64,000 nucleotides of DNA from contig NZ_CP069161.1 of assembly GCF_018802605.1 (NCBI RefSeq), forward strand, positions 1 through 64,000, read 5' to 3'. The stretch is from Paludibacterium paludis. Its GTDB lineage: Bacteria; Pseudomonadota; Gammaproteobacteria; Burkholderiales; Chromobacteriaceae. A program made the position numbers and the translations under genes. Below are positions 45,216 through 53,831 of the stretch, piece by piece (position 1 is the first letter of the stretch; each line of letters opens with the position of its first letter). Under the pieces are notes generated by a model. That model ran no database searches. It was not told the DNA's origin and saw only the letters and a program-made list of their open reading frames with translations.

Positions 45216-46880
45216 ATGACATACCATTCACCCTCGTTCCGCATTGCGCTGCTGCTCGGCTGCCTTGCCAGTCCGGCCCAAGCCCTGACCGCCGGCGCGG
45301 TGGCGGCGCCCGACCGCTACAGCGCCGGCGTTGCCGCCGATATCCTTCGTGCTGGCGGCAACGCCGTGGACGCGGCCGTGGCCACCGCGTTCACCCTCGC
45401 GGTGACCTATCCCGAAGCCGGCAATATCGGCGGCGGCGGATTCATGACCGTGTACATGGACGGCAAGGCGTATTTTCTGGATTATCGCGAAACCGCGCCG
45501 CGCGCCGCCACGCGCGACATGTACCTCGACACCGATGGCAATGTCGTCGAGAACCTCAGCCTGATCGGCGCGCGCGCCGCCGGCGTACCCGGCACCGTGA
45601 TGGGTCTGTGGGAAGCGCACCGGCGCTTTGGCCGGCTCAAGTGGGCCGACCTCGTGCGGCCGGCGATCGTCTATGCGGAACATGGTTTCACCGTCGCGCC
45701 CCAACAATACCAGTACCGCGCCGACGCCTTGCGCCAGTTCGCGGGGAAAACCGGCTTCGCCCGTTATTTCGGCTCGCTCAAGGCCGGCGCCACCTTCCGC
45801 CAGCCGGAACTGGCCGCCACGCTCAGGCGCATCGCGCGCCAGGGGCCGGAGGATTTTTACCGGGGAACCACCGCCCGGCTCCTGGTCCGGCAGATGCGCC
45901 GCGACAACGGCCTGATCGATATGGATGATCTGCGCGGTTACACCGCGCGCTGGCGCGATCCGGTCAGCTTCGAGTGGCGCGGCCACCGGATCCATACCGC
46001 TCCGCCGCCAAGCTCGGGGGGCATCGCCCTGGCGCAGTTGCTGCTGTTGAAAGACTACCGCGCCGCCGATTTCCGCCAGGTCGCGCACAATTCGGCGCGC
46101 TACCTGCACCTGCTGGCGGAAATCGAAAAACGGGTCTTCGCCGACCGCGCCGACTACCTGGGCGACCCGGATTTCTCGAAGGTGCCGACCGAGCGGCTGA
46201 CCGACCCGGTCTATCTGGCCGGCCGCGCCGCCGACATCAACCCGGCCTCGATTTCACCGACCGGCTCGATCAAGGCGGGCCTCGAGCCGCATCAGACCAC
46301 GCATTTCTCCCTGATCGACAAATGGGGTAATGCCGTGGCGAACACGTATACACTGAACCTGGATTTCGGCAGCGGCGTGGTGGTTCGCGGCGCGGGTTTC
46401 CTGCTCAATAACGAAATGGACGACTTCAGCGCCAAACCCGGCACCGCCAATGCCTTCGGCGTCGTCGGCCGGGACGCCAACGCCATCGCCCCGGGCAAGC
46501 GCATGCTCTCGTCGATGTCGCCGACCATCCTTACCCGCGATGGCCGCGTGGTGCTGGTGATCGGCACTCCCGGCGGTTCGCGGATTTTCACCTCGATCTT
46601 CCAGGTGCTGAACAATCTTTACGACTTTGCCATGCCGCTGCAGGATGCCGTCGCGGCGCAGCGCGTTCATCATCAGCTGCTGCCGAAAGATACCCTGTTC
46701 TATGACGACTACGCACCGCTCGACGGCCCGGTGGCCGACGAACTCAAGGCCATGGGTTATGTGCTGAAGGATCAGGGCTGGCGCATGGGGGACATCCAGG
46801 CGATCCGGGTATCCGACGACGGAACGCCGGTGACGGCCTCGGATCCGCGCGGGCGCGGCGAAGGCATGGTGGTGCCCTGA
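45216..46880 (+). CDS. ggt: Gamma-glutamyltransferase
   Basis: 554-residue periplasmic N-terminal-nucleophile enzyme that cleaves gamma-glutamyl bonds of glutathione. It has a signal peptide (FRIALLLGCLASPAQA), the large-subunit region with PEAGNIGGGGFM, and the autoprocessing site before Thr361 in TTHFSLIDKWGNAVA. The small subunit keeps LSSMSPTI and GTPGGSRI. AAGGAGAT precedes the ATG. Position after the S53 protease suggests a joint role in peptide and glutathione use. Confidence 0.95.
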   Translation: MTYHSPSFRIALLLGCLASPAQALTAGAVAAPDRYSAGVAADILRAGGNAVDAAVATAFTLAVTYPEAGNIGGGGFMTVYMDGKAYFLDYRETAPRAATRDMYLDTDGNVVENLSLIGARAAGVPGTVMGLWEAHRRFGRLKWADLVRPAIVYAEHGFTVAPQQYQYRADALRQFAGKTGFARYFGSLKAGATFRQPELAATLRRIARQGPEDFYRGTTARLLVRQMRRDNGLIDMDDLRGYTARWRDPVSFEWRGHRIHTAPPPSSGGIALAQLLLLKDYRAADFRQVAHNSARYLHLLAEIEKRVFADRADYLGDPDFSKVPTERLTDPVYLAGRAADINPASISPTGSIKAGLEPHQTTHFSLIDKWGNAVANTYTLNLDFGSGVVVRGAGFLLNNEMDDFSAKPGTANAFGVVGRDANAIAPGKRMLSSMSPTILTRDGRVVLVIGTPGGSRIFTSIFQVLNNLYDFAMPLQDAVAAQRVHHQLLPKDTLFYDDYAPLDGPVADELKAMGYVLKDQGWRMGDIQAIRVSDDGTPVTASDPRGRGEGMVVP

Positions 46881-46891
46881 CAGGTCCGGCG

Positions 46892-48235
46892 CTATGCCGG
46901 CTTCCCGCACAGCACGCCGACGTTCCTGGCGGGATACGGGCTGTCCATGGGTCTGGGTTTGCCGTAAAAAAAGCCTTGGCCGAAATCACAGCCCTCCGCG
47001 GCCAGCCAGCGGCTTTGCGCCGGTGTCTCGATACCCTCGGCGACGATGGCCATGCCAAGATCATGCCCCAGGGCGATGATGGAGCGCACAATGGTGCGCT
47101 GCCGGGCGTCGTCCAGGCGCGAGACGAAACAGCGGTCCACCTTCAGACGGTCGAAGCGCAAGCGCCCAAGGCGCGCCATCCCGGAAAAGCCGGTGCCGAA
47201 ATCATCGATCGATACGCTCGCGCCGCGGGCCCGCAACGCATCGATGACGGCCTCCGCGCCATCGGCGTGGTGCGACATGGCGCTTTCCGTCACCTCCAGT
47301 TCCAGACGCGCCGGCGAAAACCCCGCCTCATCGAGAATGCCGAGAATCCGTCCCGCGGTCGCCGGATCTTTCAGTTCGAGCGCCGACAGGTTGAAGGACA
47401 GGCCAAGATGCGCGGGCCAGGCGAGGGCGTCGCGGCACGCCATGGCCAGAAGCCGTGCGCTGAGCGGGCCGATCAGGCCGTCTTCTTCGGCGATGCCGAT
47501 GAAGCGTCCCGGAGGAATCCAGCCAAGACGATCGTCGCGCAGCCTTGCCAACGCCTCGAACCCCGCCACGCGCCGGCTGCGCAGATCGACGATGGGCTGA
47601 TAATGCAGGGTCAGCGCCATGCCCTCTTCCTCATCCATCAGCGCTCTGCGGATACGGCGGCGCTCGTCTTCGCGCCGGCCCATGTCCGCGTCGAAAAACG
47701 CCACGCCCCCATGAGCAGCGCGCCGGACCTCGCGCAAGGCGAGATCGGCACGCGCCAGCAGCGTCGAGCGTTCGCGGCCGTCCGATGGGCAGCACGCCGC
47801 ACCGCAGCTGACCGATATCGTCTGCGGAGCCGCGAGCGCGGGCATCGGTCTGCCAAGCTCGGCGATCAGGCGCGACAGCAAAGGCGCCGCGCGGACACGG
47901 TCGGGCACGGAGCGCAGCAAAAGCGCGAACTCGTCGCCGCTTAGCCGGAATACTCCATCGCCGTCGCCCACCCCCTCGCGCAAGCGGGCCGCCATCGTTT
48001 CGAGCACGGCGTCCCCGACCGGGTAGCCGTGCGCGTCATTGATGCGCCGAAAACCGTCGATATTGAGCAGCGCCACGCAAAATCCGTCTTGTCCGGCCGC
48101 GGAAAAGCGGCCGTACAGTTCGGAACGGCCGGGCAGGACGGACAGAACGTCGCGGCGGCGCGCCACGCGCCGCCATAGCCATACCGCACCGGCCAGCGTC
48201 AACAACACGGCGATGATCACGACAGCGGCCGACAT
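46892..48235 (-). CDS. Membrane GGDEF-EAL c-di-GMP signalling protein
   Basis: 447 residues: an N-terminal hydrophobic segment (about 3-20), a GGDEF domain whose signature is SGDEF (99-103), and an EAL domain with FEAL (226-229), NLSALELKD, TESAM and DDFGTGFS motifs. EAL residues for c-di-GMP hydrolysis are present, so phosphodiesterase activity is likely. The changed GGDEF signature may still work or may only bind GTP. No periplasmic sensor domain is seen. Confidence 0.93.
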   Translation of the reverse strand: MSAAVVIIAVLLTLAGAVWLWRRVARRRDVLSVLPGRSELYGRFSAAGQDGFCVALLNIDGFRRINDAHGYPVGDAVLETMAARLREGVGDGDGVFRLSGDEFALLLRSVPDRVRAAPLLSRLIAELGRPMPALAAPQTISVSCGAACCPSDGRERSTLLARADLALREVRRAAHGGVAFFDADMGRREDERRRIRRALMDEEEGMALTLHYQPIVDLRSRRVAGFEALARLRDDRLGWIPPGRFIGIAEEDGLIGPLSARLLAMACRDALAWPAHLGLSFNLSALELKDPATAGRILGILDEAGFSPARLELEVTESAMSHHADGAEAVIDALRARGASVSIDDFGTGFSGMARLGRLRFDRLKVDRCFVSRLDDARQRTIVRSIIALGHDLGMAIVAEGIETPAQSRWLAAEGCDFGQGFFYGKPRPMDSPYPARNVGVLCGKPA

Positions 48236-48255
48236 GGGACGCCCCCCCTGGAAAA

Positions 48256-49875
48256 TCAGACTTTATAGCGCATGACCACGCCGACGATGCCGTGCACCTG
48301 CTCCTTGAGCTTGTGGTTGAGCTCCTCCGACTGGCGCGCCGCGTGCGCGTTGTTCTGGGCCTGCAGCGCGACCTGCTCGACGCGCTGGGCCAGCAGCTGG
48401 CTCGCGGAGCTCTGCTCGCCGATGCTGTCGCTGATCTCGCTGACCAGGCGCATGGCATTGCCGGTGGTCTCGCGAATCTGGCGGATCGCTTCGTTCGCGG
48501 CGTTGGCCTTGTCCACATCTCGGGTCACCTGGCTGGCCATGGTTTCGATGGTATCGACCGCCGAATCGGTGGAGCGCCGCATGCTGTCGATCACCGCGTT
48601 GATCTCGGTGGTCGACAGGGCGGTGCGCTCCGAGAGCTTGCGCACTTCGTCCGCCACCACCGCGAACCCCCGGCCGGTTTCACCGGCCCGCGCCGCTTCG
48701 ATGGCCGCGTTGAGCGCCAGAAGGTTGGTCTGTTCGGCGATGTCCTTGATCACGCCGAGCACCACGGCGATCTTGGCGGCGTCGTTCTGCATGGCCTTGA
48801 CACGCGACGCGGTCTCGCTCATCTGTTCGGCCATGGAGCGGATGCTGTCGATGGTTTCGAGAATCGCCTCGCTGCCGCGCAGCGCCGCATCGCCGGCCTC
48901 GGCGGTCTGGCCGGAGGCGTCGCGGGCGCGTTCGGCCACCAGATTGATGCTGACCGTCAACTCCTCGACCGACGCGGCCATTTCCGATGCCGCGTCGCTC
49001 TGTCCCGAGGACGCGCCGGCGATGCCCGTCGCGGTCTGGGCGACATGATCCATTCCACGGTCGACCTCGCCCAGCACCGACAGGATGTCCGCGAAACTGG
49101 CTTGCAGCTTGTCGAGCAACTGGTTGAACGCGCCGGCGGTCTGCCCCAGCTCATCACGGTTCAGGACTTCGGCGCGCTGACGGAAGTCCAGCGAGTCTGT
49201 CACCCCGGTCAGCGTGGCGGCGATCGCCCGGACACTGCGGCGCAACGACAGGAAAAGCTGCAGCGCGATCAGCGCGGACACCAGGAAAATCACCAGTGCG
49301 ACCGTCACCAGGATCGTCAGCGCGCGGTCATAGGCCACTTTGTTCTCCTCGGCGAGAACTTTGGCATGGCCATAGTTGTAATCGATATGCTTGTTGAGCA
49401 CATCCCTCAGCGTATTGGCCGCCTTGCCCAGTTCCCCGCCGATCAGCAGCGACTGCGCCTGGGCGGTCTGCCCGCTTCGCGACAGCGTGAAGAACGGCTG
49501 GCGCAATTGCCGGAAACTCGCCAGCGCCTCGCGCTCCTGCGCCAGCAGGCGGCGATCCTCGTCGTCGACGGCAAGACGCTCGCCGTACTCTTTGAGCGCG
49601 CTGTCGAGCTGGCGATCCGCTTCGGCGATCTCGCCATCCAGCCGCGCCTTCTGCTCGGCCGCCGCCACGATCGAGTGCCGGTAGTTCAATAGACGCATGT
49701 CGGTCAGCGCCGCCTTGGCGCGGTCGAGCGTCTGTATGCTGGGCACGGTGTTGGCCATGATGTATTCGAAGCGCTGATTGGCCTCGTTCAACTTCATCAG
49801 GGCAAGAACCGCCGTCACCACGAGCGCGAGCAGGGGGACGGCCAGGGACAGGAGGATTTTCTGGGTGATCTTCAT
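48256..49875 (-). CDS. Methyl-accepting chemotaxis protein
   Basis: 539 residues from ATG 49875. Two membrane segments (about 8-28 and 190-210) bracket a periplasmic four-helix-bundle-type sensor, followed by a HAMP domain and the cytoplasmic signalling domain with the hairpin tip [19 protein letters not shown]. Only the tail after the hairpin differs from standard chemoreceptors; no NWETF-type CheR site is seen. The ligand is unknown. No che genes lie in the window, so it works with an operon elsewhere. Confidence 0.94.
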   Translation of the reverse strand: MKITQKILLSLAVPLLALVVTAVLALMKLNEANQRFEYIMANTVPSIQTLDRAKAALTDMRLLNYRHSIVAAAEQKARLDGEIAEADRQLDSALKEYGERLAVDDEDRRLLAQEREALASFRQLRQPFFTLSRSGQTAQAQSLLIGGELGKAANTLRDVLNKHIDYNYGHAKVLAEENKVAYDRALTILVTVALVIFLVSALIALQLFLSLRRSVRAIAATLTGVTDSLDFRQRAEVLNRDELGQTAGAFNQLLDKLQASFADILSVLGEVDRGMDHVAQTATGIAGASSGQSDAASEMAASVEELTVSINLVAERARDASGQTAEAGDAALRGSEAILETIDSIRSMAEQMSETASRVKAMQNDAAKIAVVLGVIKDIAEQTNLLALNAAIEAARAGETGRGFAVVADEVRKLSERTALSTTEINAVIDSMRRSTDSAVDTIETMASQVTRDVDKANAANEAIRQIRETTGNAMRLVSEISDSIGEQSSASQLLAQRVEQVALQAQNNAHAARQSEELNHKLKEQVHGIVGVVMRYKV

Positions 49876-49930
49876 ACAAGGTTCCAACGTTCACAGACAA
49901 TGAGAAACTCGGCGGATCGCAACGGATCCT

Positions 49931-50944
49931 TCAGGAGAGCGCCGTTTTGCCGCTCTTCCTCAATTCCCTTGGCGTCATGCCGAACCAGCGCAGGCAGGCT
50001 TTGTGCAGTGTGCTCTGGTTGGCATATCCCAACGCCTGGGAAATCACGCCGAAGCCCATCCGGGTATCGAGCACCATTTCCGAGAACAGTTGTTTTCTTG
50101 CCGCATCGACAAGACCGGTGAAGGTCAGTCCGGCGCGCGCCAGTTGCCGCTGAAAGGTTCGTGCATGCAATTGATACCGTTGCGCTAACGTATCTAAATG
50201 ACATTCGGACATCAGAATCAGCAGCCGTACCTGGTTCCGGACATCCTGCTCGAACCTGTGGACCTGCCGGCGGGTATGCATCAGCTTGTCCCGAAGCTGG
50301 AAATACATCGCGTAGTTGTAGCTTGGCATCGGCCGGCGCAGTGCGCCGAGCTTGAATTCGACGGCATTCAGGGATTGACGGAACGAAACGGGGACACCGA
50401 AATAATTGGCGTAATCGAGCGTGTTCACTCGCGGACTGTGACGGAAGCAGATCGCCTCGGGACCGGAGTCGGGCGGTCCCAGCGCCTGATAGACCTTGCA
50501 GGATAGCGATATAGCATATTCAATAATTTGTACTATCGTTACCTGAATATCTAGATTTATATCGAGATAGAAATAAACCCGGTCCCGGTCTTCATCTATT
50601 CGTAAAACAGCGCAAATCGCCGGACTGATTATTTGGCAATATTCACAAAAGTCCTGCAGAGCATCCAGAAAAGTCGGGGCGACGCGCGCCACCCGGAAAA
50701 TATCCCCGATATCATCGAGGCGCCGCGCCTCGGCCATATAAAGTCCGATGCACGGCAATTGGCAAACTTGCGCGGCCTGCTCCAGCGCTTCGACGACCAG
50801 AGCAAGCGGGACAAGCTTTTCCGCGTTGACCAGCCAATCCGATTCAAGTTTGCAAAGAGCCATGAACCCGGCGACGTTTATATTATGTTCGCTCAGTATA
50901 CTTGGTAAGGTATGAAGTAATGCTGAACGAACCAAGGCCGACAT
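49931..50944 (-). CDS. AraC-family regulator (OruR/ArgR-like), paralogue A
   Basis: 337 residues: an N-terminal arabinose-binding-like domain (PF12625 type) and a C-terminal AraC HTH (LAQRYQLHARTFQRQLARAG, GYANQSTLHKACLRWFGMTP). It is clearly homologous to the next gene (51171-52190), which ends GYANQSTLHKACLRWYGLTP. Its middle part (about 50480-50720) and the upstream 226-base gap are notably AT-rich, unlike paralogue B, so it has diverged in composition or was acquired. Targets unknown. Confidence 0.92.
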   Translation of the reverse strand: MSALVRSALLHTLPSILSEHNINVAGFMALCKLESDWLVNAEKLVPLALVVEALEQAAQVCQLPCIGLYMAEARRLDDIGDIFRVARVAPTFLDALQDFCEYCQIISPAICAVLRIDEDRDRVYFYLDINLDIQVTIVQIIEYAISLSCKVYQALGPPDSGPEAICFRHSPRVNTLDYANYFGVPVSFRQSLNAVEFKLGALRRPMPSYNYAMYFQLRDKLMHTRRQVHRFEQDVRNQVRLLILMSECHLDTLAQRYQLHARTFQRQLARAGLTFTGLVDAARKQLFSEMVLDTRMGFGVISQALGYANQSTLHKACLRWFGMTPRELRKSGKTALS

Positions 50945-51170
50945 TATTCAGATCATCCGGAAATTATTTGGCAAGCGCTAAACGAAAATATTTTGAATGC
51001 ATTCTTTTTTGCCAATCGAGATTAACTGATATTGGCATGTGACTCTATATGCATATTTTGTCTTTGCACGACAAAGCGATCCGTTATTTTTCGCTTATCA
51101 CGACAGTCTTTGACCCAACGCACTCACAATTAAGACGATCGCATTTTTTGCGCTCGTAAACTCGCTCTTT

Positions 51171-52190
51171 TCACCCAGGATACGTTTCCCTTTTTCCCTC
51201 CAGCGCTCTTTTGCGCACCGCGCTCGGAGTGAGTCCGTACCAGCGCAGGCAAGCCTTGTGCAAGGTGCTCTGATTGGCATACCCCAAATGCAGGGAAATC
51301 ACCCCAAGCGTGGTGCGCGGGTCGAGAATCATTTCGGCGAACAGCCGCCGCCTCGCGCATTCGAGCACTTCGGCGAAGGTGGTGCCGTGCCCCTCCAGGC
51401 GGCGCTGCAAAGAGCGCACGCCCATGCCGTACGATGCGGCCAGCGACTCCAGATCGCCGCGGGACATCAGAATCAGCAAGCGGGTACGGTTGAGCACATC
51501 GGCGGCGAACGAAAACCGCTGTTCGAAGGACGCGGCCAGCGCCTCGCGGCGGCAGCGGTACAGGGAGTCGTCGTGACCGGGCAGCGGAGCCAGAGCCTCG
51601 GGCAACGAGAATTCGAGGGTGTTGAGCGGCTGGCGGAACAAAACCGGCGCACCGAAATAATGGCTGTAATCCAGCCCGTGCGAGCGGGGGCTGTGGCGGA
51701 ACGTCAGCGCGACAGGCTGCACGGCTCCGCCGCTCAGGGTTCGCATCATGCGCGCCACGAGCGCCAGCAGGTACTCCATGATTTGCACCAGCCGGGCCGG
51801 CGCCTCCAGATTGATCTCGATGGCGAACACCACCCTGTCCCGCCCGGTGTCGACATTCACCATGGCGCCCAGGGCCGGACTGATCAGCGCGGCGAACGCG
51901 CAAAAATCCCGCAATGCGCACAGCACGCTCGGCGCGGAACCGGCCAGCGGATAGTAATCGCCCACATCGTCAAGGCGGCGCAGCTCGGCCATGTAAAGCC
52001 CGATGCTTGGCAGCCCGCAGCGCAGCGCCGCCGCTTCGATGGCGTTCACCGCCAGGCCGAACGGCAGGCGGGCGGACGGATCGCGCAGCATGGCCGCATC
52101 CAGGCCGCACGAAGCCCGCGCATCAAGCCCCTGTTCCTTCAGGATGGCCAGCAGGGGGTGCAGCATCGACGCGCGTATCGTGGCCGTCAT
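51171..52190 (-). CDS. AraC-family regulator (OruR/ArgR-like), paralogue B
   Basis: 339 residues from ATG 52190 (GAAGG upstream); a longer frame to 52307 is open but lacks family similarity. Same architecture as paralogue A: N-terminal domain with LPSIGLYMAELRRLDDVGDYYP, C-terminal HTH with LAASYGMGVRSLQRRLEGHG. GC matches the chromosome, unlike paralogue A. The two probably arose by duplication, or one was recruited later. Confidence 0.92.
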   Translation of the reverse strand: MTATIRASMLHPLLAILKEQGLDARASCGLDAAMLRDPSARLPFGLAVNAIEAAALRCGLPSIGLYMAELRRLDDVGDYYPLAGSAPSVLCALRDFCAFAALISPALGAMVNVDTGRDRVVFAIEINLEAPARLVQIMEYLLALVARMMRTLSGGAVQPVALTFRHSPRSHGLDYSHYFGAPVLFRQPLNTLEFSLPEALAPLPGHDDSLYRCRREALAASFEQRFSFAADVLNRTRLLILMSRGDLESLAASYGMGVRSLQRRLEGHGTTFAEVLECARRRLFAEMILDPRTTLGVISLHLGYANQSTLHKACLRWYGLTPSAVRKRALEGKRETYPG

Positions 52191-52337
52191 GGTATTTGCG
52201 CCTTCTTCGACAATGGCCGGAGCCTCCTTGCGTCCGGTCAGGCCATGTCGCCGAAGACACGCGCGGCGCCAGCCGTCACGATCCGACCGGCCGGCACCGC
52301 ACAACACGGGCCGGCCCGGTCAGTATAGACAGCGCGG

Positions 52338-52613
52338 TCACTTCAGATAGCGGCGCAGCAGGATTGCCACGTCTTCCACATCGGCCCGGCGCCGCGCGCC
52401 GTCGTCGGCATCGGGGCCCAGGTGTTCGCGCAGATGGTCTTCCAGCATGCGCACCAGCAAACCGTTGGCCGCGCCGCGCACCGCCGCGACCTGCTGCAGG
52501 ATGGCCATGCAGCCCGCGTCGTCGCGCAGCGCGTTTTCCAGGGCCTCGACCTGGCCACGGATGCGTCTGACCCGTGTCAGCAAAGCCTGCTTATCGCGTG
52601 TGGTATGCGTCAT
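52338..52613 (-). CDS. rcnR: Nickel/cobalt-sensing repressor RcnR
   Basis: 91-residue CsoR/RcnR-family repressor. All four RcnR metal ligands are in place: His3, Cys35, His60 and His64, the set used for Ni(II)/Co(II) rather than the Cys-rich set of copper-sensing CsoR. Metal binding releases DNA. It is divergent from rcnA, and a matching operator lies between them at 52640. Confidence 0.95.
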   Translation of the reverse strand: MTHTTRDKQALLTRVRRIRGQVEALENALRDDAGCMAILQQVAAVRGAANGLLVRMLEDHLREHLGPDADDGARRRADVEDVAILLRRYLK

Positions 52614-52639
52614 GGCGCGTTGTCTTCTCCAATGTTTTA

Positions 52640-52654
52640 TACTGGGGGACAGTA
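52640..52654. promoter_or_regulatory. RcnR operator
   Basis: TACTGGGGGACAGTA fits the RcnR/CsoR-like TACT-(G tract)-AGTA site. It lies in the 89-base gap between divergent rcnR and rcnA. Confidence 0.85.
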
Positions 52655-52702
52655 TAGTTCACTCTGCATTCATCGACACCTGACGAGGAGCGACAGCGTC
52701 CC

Positions 52703-53542
52703 ATGCCCCCCCTTGCCGATCTGATTCAACAAGGCTCGAACAACCTCTGGCTGTTCATTCCCTCGGCGATTTTGCTGGGCGCCCTGCACGGGCTCGAGCC
52801 GGGCCACTCCAAAACCATGATGGCCGCGTTCATCATCGCCATCCGCGGCACGGTCGTCCAGGCGGTTCTGCTCGGGCTTTGCGCGGCGCTGTCCCATTCT
52901 CTGGTGGTCTGGCTCCTGGCCGCCGCCGCGCTCGAATTCGGCAATCGCCTGATCGCCGAACAGGCCGAACCCTGGTTCATGCTGCTCTCCGGCGCCATCG
53001 TCATCGGCATGGCGCTGTGGATGGCCTGGCGCACCCGGCGCGATGTCCTCGCCGCGGGCCGCCATGATCACGTCCATCGCCATCATGGACGCCATCGCGC
53101 CCGCGCGCCGTCGCCCGGAGCGGCCAGCCTGCGCTACCGGCGCCACGACCCGGATACCGGCTACCAGGACGCGCACGCACGCGAGCATGCCGAAGACATC
53201 CGCCGGCGTTTCGCCGGCAAGGAGGCATCGACCGCCCAGATCGCCTTGTTCGGCCTCACCGGCGGGCTGCTCCCCTGTCCGGCCTCGGTGACGCTGCTGA
53301 TGATTTGCCTGCATCTGAAGCGCTTCGCGCTGGGCGCGGCACTGGTGCTGTCGTTCAGCGCCGGACTGGCCATCGCACTGGTCGGCGTGGGCGTCGTCTC
53401 GGCGCTCGCCGCCTCGGCGATGGCACGCCGTTCGGGACGCCTGGGCGAACTGGCGCGCCGCGCGCCTTACCTGTCGAGTATCCTGATGCTGGCCATCGGG
53501 AGTTTCATGCTGCTGCAGGGCGCCCGGCACCTTGCGCCCTGA
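52703..53542 (+). CDS. rcnA: Nickel/cobalt efflux protein RcnA
   Basis: 279-residue inner-membrane protein with about six hydrophobic segments, HGLEPGHSKTMMAAFI near the start (conserved His/Asp-type metal path) and a His/Arg-rich cytoplasmic loop (HDHVHRHHGRH), then GGLLPCPASVTLLM. These match RcnA, which expels Ni and Co. It should be derepressed by metal through RcnR. E. coli also has rcnB; none is seen here. Confidence 0.95.
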   Translation: MPPLADLIQQGSNNLWLFIPSAILLGALHGLEPGHSKTMMAAFIIAIRGTVVQAVLLGLCAALSHSLVVWLLAAAALEFGNRLIAEQAEPWFMLLSGAIVIGMALWMAWRTRRDVLAAGRHDHVHRHHGRHRARAPSPGAASLRYRRHDPDTGYQDAHAREHAEDIRRRFAGKEASTAQIALFGLTGGLLPCPASVTLLMICLHLKRFALGAALVLSFSAGLAIALVGVGVVSALAASAMARRSGRLGELARRAPYLSSILMLAIGSFMLLQGARHLAP

Positions 53543-53624
53543 CGCGCGTCCGGTTGCCCGCCGCCCGGTAACGGGTTAGGATGGCGGAATCGTATCCACC
53601 TCATTGAAAAGAAAGGAGGTTAAT

Positions 53625-53714
53625 ATGGCATTTTCGATGGTCACAGTCCGCTGGCTGGTCCAATCCTTCAGCATAGCCAACGGCTCCCGCCCGAGTTTCG
53701 CCGCACTGCGATAA
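53625..53714 (+). CDS. Candidate leader peptide before the ABC-F gene
   Basis: A 29-codon ORF (MAFSMVTVRWLVQSF...) with an excellent ribosome site AAAGGAGG 5 bases before its ATG, better than that of the gene it precedes. It ends 117 bases before the ABC-F start. Some antibiotic-resistance ABC-F genes are controlled by ribosome stalling on such leaders. Too short for family assignment; regulation is inference. Confidence 0.5.
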   Translation: MAFSMVTVRWLVQSFSIANGSRPSFAALR

Positions 53715-53831
53715 CCGGGCCGGAGCAACACCCCGCCTATACCGTATTACGGGCCAACCCCGGCTCTCCGTTGTCGTCAGTGCTCTGTCGATAGGGATGC
53801 GTGCGTCCCATGAATTCAGGCAAGAGCCATC

